DNA of 38,842 nucleotides, from the NCBI RefSeq assembly GCF_002934235.1, contig NZ_PTIS01000022.1, positions 1 through 38,842 of the forward strand, given 5' to 3'. The position numbers and the translations under genes were made by a program. Below, one piece after another: positions 17,490-26,304 of this stretch (within the stretch, counting starts at the first letter, position 1; each line of letters begins with the position of its first letter). The stretch comes from Clostridium algidicarnis DSM 15099 (GTDB lineage: Bacteria; Bacillota; Clostridia; Clostridiales; Clostridiaceae). Below the pieces are notes generated by a model. It was not told where the DNA came from and did not search any database. It saw nothing but the letters and a program-made list of their open reading frames with translations.

Positions 17490-17527
17490 AAAAAGAGAGA
17501 AAAGGCAAAAGCTTTTTCTCTCTTTTT
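17490..17527 (+). terminator. Intrinsic terminator of psd
   Basis: AAAAAGAGAGAAAA pairs with TTTTTCTCTCTTTTT around GGCAAAAGC, ending in a T-rich tail, 23 bases after the psd stop. Confidence 0.85.
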
Positions 17528-17721
17528 ATTGTACAAAATTATTCAATTAGCTTTAATAAAAGACTTATTATTGAAGCTATAAATCTAAAAATAAAAGTAT
17601 TTTAATATATATTTTCATCTAACCTTTACATATTTAAGATTTCATTCTCTTTTATAGGTGTAGATTAAATTCAAGCTTGATTTTTAATTTAAAAAATAAA
17701 AGATTAATGGAGGTTTTAAAA

Positions 17722-19596
17722 ATGGGGAAATATTATCCAAATGTAAATCCAGGTGAATTAGTACCAGGAGGATTTACCTATCCTAATAATGCTAAGCTAC
17801 AAGGGGACTTCTTATACTTAAGAGATGCAAACAAAAATATGGTATCAGGTAGGCAAGTTGATGATGGTGATAGTATAACGGTGTTAGATGTTGGTTATAG
17901 TCATCAATTAGCATTAGTTCAATATCCAACATCAGCTGGAGTGAGACAAGGGTATGTTAATAATACACCTTCTGTAATTAAGTATAATGATGCTAATGCA
18001 TGGGCTAACGGTTCAACCACAGAAATAGTTTATGATGAAAATGGTGGACAACTTGGATCATTAAGTCCTTATGAGTCAGCAACACCACTATATAAGAAAA
18101 ATGGAATGACACATGTAGTTTATAACACAGATAAAGGCCCAAATACTAAATCAGGATATGTTAAATATGAAGGGGGTTCAGTAACAAAAATAACCATACC
18201 TAAACCATCAACATCAGGTGTATCCACAATATCATACGGGAAGAGTGGTAAAGAAAGAGACCTTACTGCTTATAAAATAGGAAATGGAAACAATTCATTA
18301 GTAATGGTATGTGAAGTTCATGGATTTGAGGATAACTTCCCTAAAGATGGACTTGAATTAGTTAATATAGGAAATGACTTAATTAGATCACTTGCAAGTA
18401 ATGGAACAAAAGGATGGTCAGTATATGTAATACCAGCAGCAAATCCAGATGGACTAGCTGAAGGATATACTAATTATGGCCCAGGTAGATGTACTATAGT
18501 AGGGGGAGTAGACATAAATAGAGACTTTCCTATAGGGTTTACTCCACACGGTACTTCAAGAAATTGGACTGGAGATAAACCTCTTAGTGTTAATGAGTCT
18601 AAAAAATTAAGTGAATTTATACAAGGTATTAAAAATAAAACTTCAGGGAAAATGGTTGTTATAGACTTACACGGATGGGAAGGAGCAGCCATAGGTAATC
18701 CAGAAATAGGACAGTACTTTAGAAATCAATTTGGATTTGAGCAAAGAAGTGGATATGGAGAAGATAAAGGGTTCTTAATTGCATGGGCTAAATCAATAGG
18801 TGCAGATGCTGCATTAATAGAATTGCCAAAGAATACACATAGCCATAGTGATGTTATAAATGGAGGTTACTCACAAAAAATAATAAATGCAGTAAATGGA
18901 ATACTTTCAAATAATCCTGGTGGTGGATCTACTGGTTCAGAAGTAAATCCTCCAAATTACAATTTATATATAGATGGAAAATACAATAGAACTTCCGCAA
19001 TTGAATATGCTACTAATCCGGAATATAGTTCACCTGGTAGACAACATGATTATCCGGAAAATTGGCCTTCTTGGGCTGACTGGGAGACGCATACTAGAAA
19101 GCATAATAAAGATTTTGAAAGATTCGATAATTATTCTTGGTATCTACAAGGACATACTTCCGGATCAGATTGCGCAAATTTTATATCTCAAGTCCTTTTC
19201 GCTGGTGGAGTGAAGCAAACAAATGATTGGTATTTTAAGTGGGATTTGATACCAAGTGGTATGGCAATTCTAAAGGTAGCAAATTTTTCTGGTAGTTGGG
19301 TTAGACCTAAAGAACAGTTTGATTATTTAAAGAGTAAAGGTTATATTAATGGTGATTTAATAACATTAACTTCTGAAAGGGAAATGAAAGAAGCTGTTCA
19401 GAAATTTGGTATACAAGTTGGAGATCTTATGTATTTATCTAATGATAAAGAGAAATTTCATCATATAGTTGTTATCACTAAAATACATGATAATATAATA
19501 TATTTCTCTGCACATTCAAATGATAGAATAAATGAAAAACTTACTGACAAAGATTTTTTTGTAGACGATGCTTTCATAGTAGCTAAAATTAAATAA
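17722..19596 (+). CDS. M14 zinc peptidase with SH3-like N-terminus and C-terminal amidase_6 domain (cell-wall hydrolase)
   Basis: A 624-residue two-enzyme hydrolase. Residues about 10-155 form two SH3b-like modules that probably bind peptidoglycan. Residues about 165-400 are an M14 carboxypeptidase: zinc ligands His200 and Glu203 (EVHGFED) and His317 (DLHGWEG), substrate arginine in DINRDFP, catalytic Glu367 (ALIELPK). After a Gly/Ser linker, residues about 420-624 are an amidase_6 (NlpC/P60-like) domain with Cys484 in SDCANFISQVLF and a downstream FHHIVV histidine. ATG 17722 has GGAGG 8 bases upstream. No signal peptide or membrane span is seen, as in phage endolysins and some clostridial autolysins, so export is unexplained. 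No phage genes surround it. The damaged gene 1.7 kb downstream is a partial paralogue. Confidence 0.85.
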   Translation: MGKYYPNVNPGELVPGGFTYPNNAKLQGDFLYLRDANKNMVSGRQVDDGDSITVLDVGYSHQLALVQYPTSAGVRQGYVNNTPSVIKYNDANAWANGSTTEIVYDENGGQLGSLSPYESATPLYKKNGMTHVVYNTDKGPNTKSGYVKYEGGSVTKITIPKPSTSGVSTISYGKSGKERDLTAYKIGNGNNSLVMVCEVHGFEDNFPKDGLELVNIGNDLIRSLASNGTKGWSVYVIPAANPDGLAEGYTNYGPGRCTIVGGVDINRDFPIGFTPHGTSRNWTGDKPLSVNESKKLSEFIQGIKNKTSGKMVVIDLHGWEGAAIGNPEIGQYFRNQFGFEQRSGYGEDKGFLIAWAKSIGADAALIELPKNTHSHSDVINGGYSQKIINAVNGILSNNPGGGSTGSEVNPPNYNLYIDGKYNRTSAIEYATNPEYSSPGRQHDYPENWPSWADWETHTRKHNKDFERFDNYSWYLQGHTSGSDCANFISQVLFAGGVKQTNDWYFKWDLIPSGMAILKVANFSGSWVRPKEQFDYLKSKGYINGDLITLTSEREMKEAVQKFGIQVGDLMYLSNDKEKFHHIVVITKIHDNIIYFSAHSNDRINEKLTDKDFFVDDAFIVAKIK

Positions 19597-19678
19597 TATT
19601 ATCAAAAATTTCACCCTAGTTAATATCTCAATAATTTTATTTTGAAGCATGTAAATGTTAATATTGTATTATTATAGA

Positions 19679-19710
19679 AAAGATGTTACGAATTATGTAG
19701 CATCTTTCTT
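19679..19710 (+). terminator. Intrinsic terminator of the M14/amidase gene
   Basis: AAAGATGTTAC (19679-19689) pairs with GTAGCATCTTT (19697-19707) with one G-T pair, followed by CTTATTT. Confidence 0.75.
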
Positions 19711-19799
19711 ATTTAATAAGTAATCTATAGTAATAAATATAAATTTACATGAAAAGTATACGGTTTAAGGATTATACTAACTATTATTTACTATTTTTA

Positions 19800-20123
19800 T
19801 TAAGCGTAATTTGGTGTATCAATAAAAAACATTGATCCAGCAGCCCAAAATAATAGTAATCCTATAAAAATTGTTATTATATTAATAATAATAAACCTTT
19901 TAATCTCTTGTTTAGTCTTTGTTTTTGATATAAAACAAAGACTAAACATCAATAATATGTAAATTATAAATGAAATTAACCCAGTTATAATTCCTTTATT
20001 ACTAGGATACCTAAATATTGGTGTGAAATTAACTTTACGATTAACCATATCTAATACAAGTAGTATAATAAATCCATAACAGAATGAAGTTATTATACTG
20101 ACTCCATAAGCGACTTTTTTAAT
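19800..20123 (-). CDS. Small membrane protein, probable ATT start
   Basis: A 107-residue hydrophobic protein with three predicted spans: VAYGVSIITSFCYGFIILLV near the N-terminus, GLISFIIYILLMFSLCFI in the middle and FIIINIITIFIGLLLFWAAG near the end, with basic loops (SKTKTKQEIKR). The only in-frame ATG (20048) has no ribosome site and would remove the first span. Upstream the frame stays open to an excellent AAGGGGG placed 7 bases before ATT at 20121-20123, so I propose ATT initiation, giving a start of KKVAYGV. The family is unknown. It lies beside the IS66 remnant and an intact cell-wall hydrolase; a holin-like role is conceivable but unproven. Confidence 0.55.
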   Translation of the reverse strand: MKKVAYGVSIITSFCYGFIILLVLDMVNRKVNFTPIFRYPSNKGIITGLISFIIYILLMFSLCFISKTKTKQEIKRFIIINIITIFIGLLLFWAAGSMFFIDTPNYA

Positions 20124-20198
20124 AATAATTCCCCCTTATTTTTAATTGAGCCTTCACGGAAACTTATTAAAGGCTGTTAATACTGATTACCTTTAAAT

Positions 20199-21198
20199 GT
20201 AAGCGGTTAATAACTAGTCACATTAACAGCCTTTGGGAAGGTTTCCACATGGTAAAGGTAATTCCAATAAATCAAGATTTGGCATTTCTTCAAATAGATA
20301 AGTGAGATATTTCATAGGGATTAGCCCATTTTCTTTAGCTATTTCAATAATGCTATATTATTGCACTTGATTTAGCTCCACGTACTGTGTCAGAAAATAA
20401 AAAGTTTTTTATTACTGTAACAAAAGGCTCAATACTCCTTTCAGCACGGTTTCGTCTGCATGGATAGCTTCTCTATTCCTAGTCTTTCAAACTCTTTTTC
20501 TTGGCGATACAAAGGCATTGCATTAACATACTTTTGAGACATAATATATGCTACCGCTGATGGAAATGCTATACTTCCTGTTAATAACAGGCTCTGATAC
20601 TTCTGATTTAAAAATAGGAGTTCCGTCGCTATATTTTTCACAGTCATGGCATGAATATACATATTGTGTACATGCTCTATGACTTTTACTTATGCAGGGA
20701 TTATTTTTAATTATTTTCTTATATTTTTACCCATGATATGCATATGCTCACTGCATTCAGTGCATAACTGTCCATCCTGTGGAAGATAAGGTAGATTTGA
20801 TAGCGTTTCAGCCTTTTTTTCTCTTATACTTAATTTCCTCTAACTCAGGTTCGGCAACACGTTCATTAGACTCATTTCCAGCTTCATCAAATAAGGATAG
20901 CTGATCATACTCACTTTTTTCACTTGAAGCTCCAAAACGCACATGCTTTGATAGAGTTATCTGCTCCATCATCTAGCCTATCTTATTTTCTAGTATTTTA
21001 ATATGAGCTTATTGTGATTTACAAGTTTCCTCTAAGTTATTAATATATTCAGTTTGGTTTTTACTTTTATTCTCTATATTAACTATACATAAATTATACC
21101 ATATCCTGGGTTAAAAAGTCACCTTAATTCTCTTGCAGTAACACTTTTAACTTGATTTTCATTTGTGGGACATTTAAATCTACTTTTTTCAAGGCGCT
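20199..21198 (-). mobile_element. Degenerate IS66-family insertion sequence
   Basis: Translation of the minus strand in shifting frames gives typical IS66 transposase pieces: HVRFGASSEKSEYDQLSLFD (N-terminal region, about 20900-20960), PQDGQLCTECSEHMHIMGK (zinc-finger part), YIMSQKYVNAMPLYRQEKEF (about 20480-20545) and the C-terminal KENGLIPMKYLTYLFEEMPN (about 20270-20345). At least two in-frame stops and two frameshifts are present, and the central catalytic section of some 200 residues is deleted. The right end GTAAGCGG at 20199 resembles IS66-family termini; the opposite end near 21198 (GCGCTTAT) is a poorer match. A 13-bp inverted repeat, AAAGGCTGTTAAT (20169-20181) and ATTAACAGCCTTT (20222-20234), straddles the right end. 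It is not mobile on its own. Confidence 0.8.
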
Positions 21199-21254
21199 TA
21201 TAATATAACCAAAATCCAGAGTGCTCCCAGTGCAATATTTTAATTTTATTTTTA

Positions 21255-23169
21255 TTGCAAGATCCATATGAAAAAGCTACTCCTTTGTATAAAAAAGATG
21301 GTATGACTCACGTGGTTTATAATACAGGTAAAGGATCAAATACTAAATCAGGATATGTTAAATATGAAGGGGGATCTGGATTTACTGATTCTAACATTGA
21401 AATTCCAACCATTTCACACATTGAAGCAATTAAAGAACCCTATGGAATTAGTGGAAAGGGACGCTCGTTAAACGTTTGTAAAATAGGAAATGGTAGTAAG
21501 GTGTTATTTGCTGGTTTTGCGCTACACGGCTGGGAAGATAACAGGGATAATGATGGAGTTGCTTTAATTAAGATAGCAAACTCATTAATAACTAGATTAC
21601 GAAATTATAAGTCACAAGATAATGGACTTCACGGATGGACTGTATATATTGCTCAATGTATGAATCCAGATGGAGTTATTGTTAGAGGAACTAAGGATGG
21701 ACCAGGTAGATGTGCTTATAACTAGTAGAATTGATATGAATAGATGTTTTCCTTATAATTTTACGCTACAGTATAGTTCTAGAAATTACACTGGAGCAAA
21801 TTCATTTGGTGCTCCAGAGGCTAAAGCTATAAAAGGTTACTTAGAAAAAATAAATTCATCTTCTACTGAAATGATAGTTTTAGATTTTCATGGTTGGATG
21901 AACTTTACTCAAGGTAATGCTGAAGTTGGAAGATACTTTGGGAATCAATTTGGATTTGGACATAATAATGGATATAGTTCAGGATTCTTTTCAAGTTGGG
22001 CTTCTACTTTGAAAAATACTAAAGCAGTACTAATAGAGTACCCAACTTCAACTCATAGTTATAGTGATGTGATTACTGGTAACTATATAGGTAAAACATT
22101 CAATGGTATAATAAATGTTTTGAAAAATAATTCAGGATCTTCTAGTGAATGGATTCAAAAAGGAGATAGCTGGTATTACTATGAAAATGGTTTAATGGTT
22201 ACAGGCTGGAAAAGTATAAATGGATCATGGTATTACTTACAATCAAATGGTGTTATGGCTACAGGTTGGAATAGCATAAATGGTTCATGGTATTACTTAG
22301 AATCAAGTGGAGTTATGGCCACAGGGTGGAAGCAATTAGAAGGTAAAAGATACTATTTAAATATTAATGGATCTATGAAGATCGGTTGGTTGACATTGGA
22401 CGGAAATGGATATTATTTTAATAGCTCAGGACATATGGCTATAGGGGAAACTATAATAGCTAACGAAGCGTATTATTTTGATAAGTTAGGAATGTTGTTG
22501 CTAACACCATCTAATTACGAAAAGTTGACTAATGAAGCACTAAATATTATGGCACCTTTTAAGATAGAAAGAGATGAGTTTAAATTAAATAAAGAATTCT
22601 ATATACATGCTGGACCTGTTTATCTTAAGTATGAATTCGGAATTCAAGCTCAAATAGGATCAGGTGAAACAACTATAACTGTAAGTAATGGGAAGATAGA
22701 GAATATAGAATTTATGCAGAGCATGCTAAGTATAACAACTAAACTTTCTGCTATTGATATGATAAGTAAGAGTATTGGAGATATTTCAAGTATTGCAGAA
22801 GGCATTCTTAGTTATGTAGCTCTTTCAATTACTGATGGAACTATTAAGTTTGGGGTTAACTTAATAGAGAATACTATAGAAATTGAAGTTGCGAAAGAAA
22901 TTCAGGAACCGGAATTTGAAAATAAAGGAATAAAACTATATATTAATTTAACCGTAGGTTTTGATGATGAAAAACCTCATGAAATATTGAAAAGCCTTGC
23001 AGTATCAGCTGAACCTGTGCTTTTTATGACAATGGTAATTATTTTAGGCGTAGTTGCAATGAAGTCTGGGGCTGTTGTTGCCGCTGGTGGAATTACGGTT
23101 GGGCTGTTGGTTTTAATTCTAACTAAAGTTATAGCTGTTTTTAAAGAAGATCAATCTAATCCTATATAA
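21255..23169 (+). pseudogene. Truncated, frameshifted M14 zinc peptidase with choline-binding-type repeats and an unknown C-terminal domain
   Basis: A paralogue of the intact gene at 17722-19596. Homology starts abruptly at PYEKATPLYKK just beyond the IS66 remnant, so about 120 N-terminal residues and the start are missing. The M14 part keeps its zinc motif (ALHGWEDN), DMNR, DFHGWMN and LIEYP, but a one-base shift near 21712-21724 (after GPGRCA) moves the frame; one surplus T would explain it. The rest stays open for almost 1.5 kb: five to six cell-wall-binding repeats (22147-22497), then about 220 residues I do not recognise, ending in two hydrophobic segments (VLFMTMVIILGVVAM and AAGGITVGLLVLILTKVIAV). 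The long intact tail points to recent decay or an assembly error. It replaces the amidase_6 domain of the paralogue. Confidence 0.8.
22147..22497 (+). repeat. Tandem 60-bp repeats encoding choline-binding-type modules
   Basis: The translation repeats a 20-residue unit of the type GSWYYLxSxGVMATGWxSIN, with units starting WIQKGDSWYYYENG, SINGSWYYLQSNG, SINGSWYYLESSG, QLEGKRYYLNING, TLDGNGYYFNSSG and IANEAYYFDKLG. The middle units are nearly identical in DNA. Such CW_binding_1 repeats anchor clostridial and streptococcal hydrolases and toxins to the cell wall or to carbohydrates. Confidence 0.85.
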
Positions 23170-23301
23170 GGTATCCAGTCTATTATGTACTTTGAAGATA
23201 AATTTGATAAGAATAGAACTTAAACATTTAACTAGTAATTATGATTAAATGATATTAGATTTATTTTACTTCGCACATAGATAGGTTACATTAAAGTAAA
23301 A

Positions 23302-23335
23302 GCTAGTAGTTAAACCTATAAGTTTAACTACTAGC
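23302..23335 (-). terminator. Terminator of the YcxB-like gene cluster
   Basis: A 14-bp perfect stem, GCTAGTAGTTAAAC (23302-23315) with GTTTAACTACTAGC (23322-23335). On the minus strand it is followed by TTTTACTTTAA and lies 16 bases after the last stop of the cluster. It can also block read-through from the damaged hydrolase gene. Confidence 0.75.
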
Positions 23336-23350
23336 AAATAACTCAATAGC

Positions 23351-23872
23351 TTATGAAAAGATCTTTGAGTTTAATAGGCTTTTATTAACATTGTCTTTTA
23401 ATATAGACTTAAAATAAATAAGTTCATCATTAGTTCTAAAAATACGTTTAGGAATAAATATTTGTATATCCCTGTTATTATAAAGATGTATATAATAATA
23501 ATTTTCAACGATATTACTAACAAGGTTCCATGGAAGGTAAATATCAATATTGTCTTCATTTATGAATATTCCATCTTTGGTTAAGTCCCAAGAAATTTGA
23601 ATATGTTTATTATCGTAGTTTTTCACACTGTTAACGATTCTAGATTTGTTATTTTTATACATAAACTTAGCTAATAGGATAATAGAAGTATAACCTATTA
23701 AAGATATAAAAATATTATTTATATCAAGTATTTTAAAAAAATAAAACATAAAGGCACAGGGAAGTATATAAATATATCCTGTTTTTATAAATATAAATAA
23801 ACTTGAATTATATTTGTTATCTAATTTCCCATCAATAAACTCCTTTTTAGAAAATGTATATTCTAATTTCAT
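23351..23872 (-). CDS. YcxB-like membrane protein (paralogue 1)
   Basis: A 173-residue protein starting MKLEYTFSKKEFIDGKLDNK, with two adjacent membrane spans at about residues 30-50 and 52-70 and a cytosolic C-terminal domain with an alternating W/I/Y pattern (DLTKDGIFINE, LPWNLVSNIVENYYYIHLY) ending in a FIPKRIF-type strand, as in the YcxB-like domain family of Firmicutes. The biochemical role of that family is not established. AAGGAGAT lies 8 bases before the ATG. It shares its N-terminal pattern (TxxEFIDG) with the next gene upstream, so these arose by tandem duplication. It is the last gene of a minus-strand run of about five to six membrane proteins. Confidence 0.75.
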   Translation of the reverse strand: MKLEYTFSKKEFIDGKLDNKYNSSLFIFIKTGYIYILPCAFMFYFFKILDINNIFISLIGYTSIILLAKFMYKNNKSRIVNSVKNYDNKHIQISWDLTKDGIFINEDNIDIYLPWNLVSNIVENYYYIHLYNNRDIQIFIPKRIFRTNDELIYFKSILKDNVNKSLLNSKIFS

Positions 23873-23906
23873 TAGATAAGATCTCCTTTTATATAAAATT
23901 AATCTA

Positions 23907-24491
23907 TTATTTTTTCAAATTTTTAGTTCTAGATTTAAGTTCTTTAAAAACATTTGAAGGTTTTCTAGCATATTTATAATTATTAAATTTTCCCCCTTGA
24001 ATATTTTCTTTTAATATGGAATAAAAATTTTCTAAGTCATTATCGTCATTAAAAGCCCTACATTTAGAAATAAAGATTTTTTCATTTATAGGAGTGAAAA
24101 TTTGTATATATTTTTTAGTATCAACTATTTTTATAATATGTGACCATTGAAAACTTAGTTTATTTTCATTTTGATGTATATAAATAATTTCTTCAGTAAA
24201 ATCCCAAGAAAATGTAATATTCTTATTTGGAGCGATGTTGCTAATTTTTTTTCTTAATATATACCTTAAAAGTTTTCTTTTAATGATGTATTCCAATATA
24301 ATGAATAACCACACACTCCCAAGTATTATACTCATAAGACTAAATTTTAAAAGTATTGAACCTAAAGTAAAGATGGGAATACCTATAAAAATACAATAGG
24401 TTCTGAGTAAAAAGTAATCAAAAGAATTATAAATGTTATCCACCTGACCATCTATAAATTCTTCTTTTGTAAGGGAATATTTTAATTTCAT
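23907..24491 (-). CDS. YcxB-like membrane protein (paralogue 2)
   Basis: A 194-residue relative of its neighbours: start MKLKYSLTKEEFIDGQVDNI, two spans at about residues 30-50 and 52-70, then the YcxB-type C-terminal domain (ITFSWDFTEEIIYIHQNENK, SFQWSHIIKIVDTKKYIQIF). It has a longer basic tail (RKPSNVFKELKSRTKN) than the other two. AAGGAGGG precedes its ATG. It is 34 bases upstream of paralogue 1, so co-transcription is likely. Function unknown. Confidence 0.75.
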   Translation of the reverse strand: MKLKYSLTKEEFIDGQVDNIYNSFDYFLLRTYCIFIGIPIFTLGSILLKFSLMSIILGSVWLFIILEYIIKRKLLRYILRKKISNIAPNKNITFSWDFTEEIIYIHQNENKLSFQWSHIIKIVDTKKYIQIFTPINEKIFISKCRAFNDDNDLENFYSILKENIQGGKFNNYKYARKPSNVFKELKSRTKNLKK

Positions 24492-24565
24492 TATAACCCT
24501 CCTTATGAATTTATTGGTTGCATTTAAACTTATTTTTTAAGTAAAGAGAAAGAGATAGATTCTTC

Positions 24566-25039
24566 TCATTTTGACAAATGTTTATTAAATTCATTTATAA
24601 AGGCATTTTTATTATCTTCATTTTCAAATGCTATTTTAGGTATTGATATAATTTCCTTTGAATTATATATATGAAGATATTTGCCAGATTCAACTATCTT
24701 ATCAAATAGTGACCAATACAAAATTATATCATAGTTAGTGGCAATAATTGATAGTCCAACTTCATTTATAGACAATAAGAATTCATTTACTTCATCTTCT
24801 AGTCCATAAGAAAGAATTTTTCTGGTTAATATCGGATCTAATGTAGTTGACACTATATATAATATAAGAAATGTAAAGATTCCTTCTTTCAATCCAAGGA
24901 AAATAAATGGTGAAAAGATTGCAATAAGAACTATATACCTATTTACTAAAGTACGTTTTTTAAAATTTTCAGAGCCTGAAGTATATTCTGATTTAGAATT
25001 TAGATATTCTTCTCTTAAAAGAGAATATTTTATGTCCAT
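24566..25039 (-). CDS. YcxB-like membrane protein (paralogue 3)
   Basis: A 157-residue member, the most divergent of the three: start MDIKYSLLREEYLNSKSEYT, two spans at about residues 32-50 and 52-68, then the C-terminal domain with ATNYDIILYWSLFDKIVESG and YLHIYNSKEIISIPKIAF. A GGGGGT-type binding site precedes the ATG. It lies 74 bases upstream of paralogue 2. Three paralogues side by side but only moderately alike suggest old duplications or diversifying selection. Confidence 0.72.
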   Translation of the reverse strand: MDIKYSLLREEYLNSKSEYTSGSENFKKRTLVNRYIVLIAIFSPFIFLGLKEGIFTFLILYIVSTTLDPILTRKILSYGLEDEVNEFLLSINEVGLSIIATNYDIILYWSLFDKIVESGKYLHIYNSKEIISIPKIAFENEDNKNAFINEFNKHLSK

Positions 25040-25075
25040 ATGAATACCCCCTATTAGTAATGGATAGTGTTAACA

Positions 25076-25507
25076 CTACCTTTGTTTTAGTTTACATCTT
25101 TCTTTGTTTAAATGTGTGCCAACTATACTTGATATTAATACGCTCATGCATTGACAAAACATTATAAATAACCCAAGGATCCCGACTCCATAATCATTTG
25201 GGTCAGTGTGCATAGGAAAAAAATGAGTACTTTTAATTGAAACTATAAAGAAGTATATTATATAAGGAATAAAAATTAAGGCTATATTGATCCATTTACC
25301 TTCTAAAAAGAAGTAAATTAGGCTTGTATATAGTATTGTTAAAAAAATAATCCCTACACTTAATAGTATAATATTAGTAAACAGCCAGTCATGATTTATT
25401 AATAACCGTAGATATAATTCCCCAATAATAGCAAAAACAATACTTAATAACTGAGTTATACTAATCTGTTTTAGAATTCTTAAACACTTATTATTAATTT
25501 TATTCAT
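25076..25507 (-). CDS. Hypothetical four-span membrane protein
   Basis: A 143-residue protein with hydrophobic segments at about residues 15-35, 43-65, 70-92 and 105-130 and a basic tail (NKERCKLKQR). A conserved-looking acidic loop, HTDPNDYGVG, lies before the last span. AAAGGAG lies just upstream of the ATG. It is 36 bases upstream of YcxB-like paralogue 3 on the same strand, so probably in the same operon. I do not recognise the family. Confidence 0.6.
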   Translation of the reverse strand: MNKINNKCLRILKQISITQLLSIVFAIIGELYLRLLINHDWLFTNIILLSVGIIFLTILYTSLIYFFLEGKWINIALIFIPYIIYFFIVSIKSTHFFPMHTDPNDYGVGILGLFIMFCQCMSVLISSIVGTHLNKERCKLKQR

Positions 25508-25627
25508 CTCCTTTAACTTATAATGGTTTTAAACATCTAAATAAAGCAAGATACACAATATATATCAGACTTTGATAAAGAAGTTGAGGGGTACTTAAAG
25601 TAATATGTTCTCTTGTGGAAATACAAC

Positions 25628-26134
25628 TCATGTTATTATGATGTCTTCTTTATTTAATTTTATATACTTAAGTCTAAGGTAGAATTGATGAAACCCAGGA
25701 CTGAAAGCTGCACAACAGCAAGAAAATATTAAGTATGAACATGCATCAAATAAACTATTATCAATATTTTTTGATGAATACGTTCCAAATATAACAAATG
25801 AAGAAATTATTGAACGTACAAAGGCCTTATTTAAGGGTTTTCTAACAATATTGTTTTTTATTTTGTTTTTAATACTTTTGAAAAGTAAATATATACAAAG
25901 AATATATATCATTAAACTTGCAATCATAACAATAATGTTAATTGGATTATTGAATTCATAATAAAAGGCGTTCATTGACACATAGAGAAAAAGTATGGAA
26001 ATTGTTGAATATGAAATTGCGGTATATAAGTGGAGTAAAAAATCAAGTTTTTTAATAAGTACTATGAATATCAAAGAAATTATATCAAAAATAAAAATGA
26101 TATAGCACATAATAACTTTAATATTATGTGGCAT
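25628..26134 (-). CDS. Hypothetical membrane protein, possibly the 3' part of an interrupted gene
   Basis: A 168-residue protein starting MPHNIKVIMCYIIF, with four hydrophobic stretches (about residues 6-26, 32-52, 62-84 and 108-150, the last one broken). It has no clear ribosome binding site before the ATG; upstream the frame continues through KSILFIP into the 152-bp repeat. The broken N-terminal fragment on the other side of the repeat is also hydrophobic, so the two pieces may once have been one gene. It is in line with the YcxB-like run. Function unknown. Confidence 0.5.
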   Translation of the reverse strand: MPHNIKVIMCYIIFIFDIISLIFIVLIKKLDFLLHLYTAISYSTISILFLYVSMNAFYYEFNNPINIIVMIASLMIYILCIYLLFKSIKNKIKNNIVRKPLNKAFVRSIISSFVIFGTYSSKNIDNSLFDACSYLIFSCCCAAFSPGFHQFYLRLKYIKLNKEDIIIT

Positions 26135-26152
26135 AGGAATAAAGAGTATACT

Positions 26153-26304
26153 TTTATCCGATGGCTACCATCCGTAACACCCCTATCCTCTTAAAGGTGG
26201 GGGATGACGGGTATTACGCCCCTGGATAAGTTCTTCTAAGACTCAGATGGAGAGATGTATTCCTTATAAGCAAACTCCACCTGAGTCTAAGAATCACTTG
26301 ATAA
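26153..26304 (-). repeat. 152-bp dispersed repeat, copy 2 (minus orientation)
   Basis: On the minus strand it reads from TTATCAAGTGATTCTTAGAC to GATGGTAGCCATCGGATAAA, nearly identical to copies 1 and 3. Stem 1 is here CTTAGACTCAGGTGGAG with CTCCATCTGAGTCTTAG. Outside the element ACTCTTTAT occurs on both sides (minus strand), a candidate 9-bp target duplication, although its last bases overlap the TTAT common to all copies. It separates the short gene fragment at 26305-26429 from the open frame at 25628-26134. Confidence 0.85.

Noticed and set aside
20441-20662. A 73-codon minus-strand open frame with good IS66 similarity
   Set aside because: It is a piece of the degraded transposase, with stops on both sides, not a separate gene.
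22147-22497. Possible CRISPR-like array because of regular 60-bp repeats
   Set aside because: The repeats are contiguous, translate into choline-binding-type modules and have no spacers.
17722-23169. A prophage lysis cassette
   Set aside because: Only hydrolase-like genes are present; no capsid, tail, integrase or clear holin gene is visible on either side.
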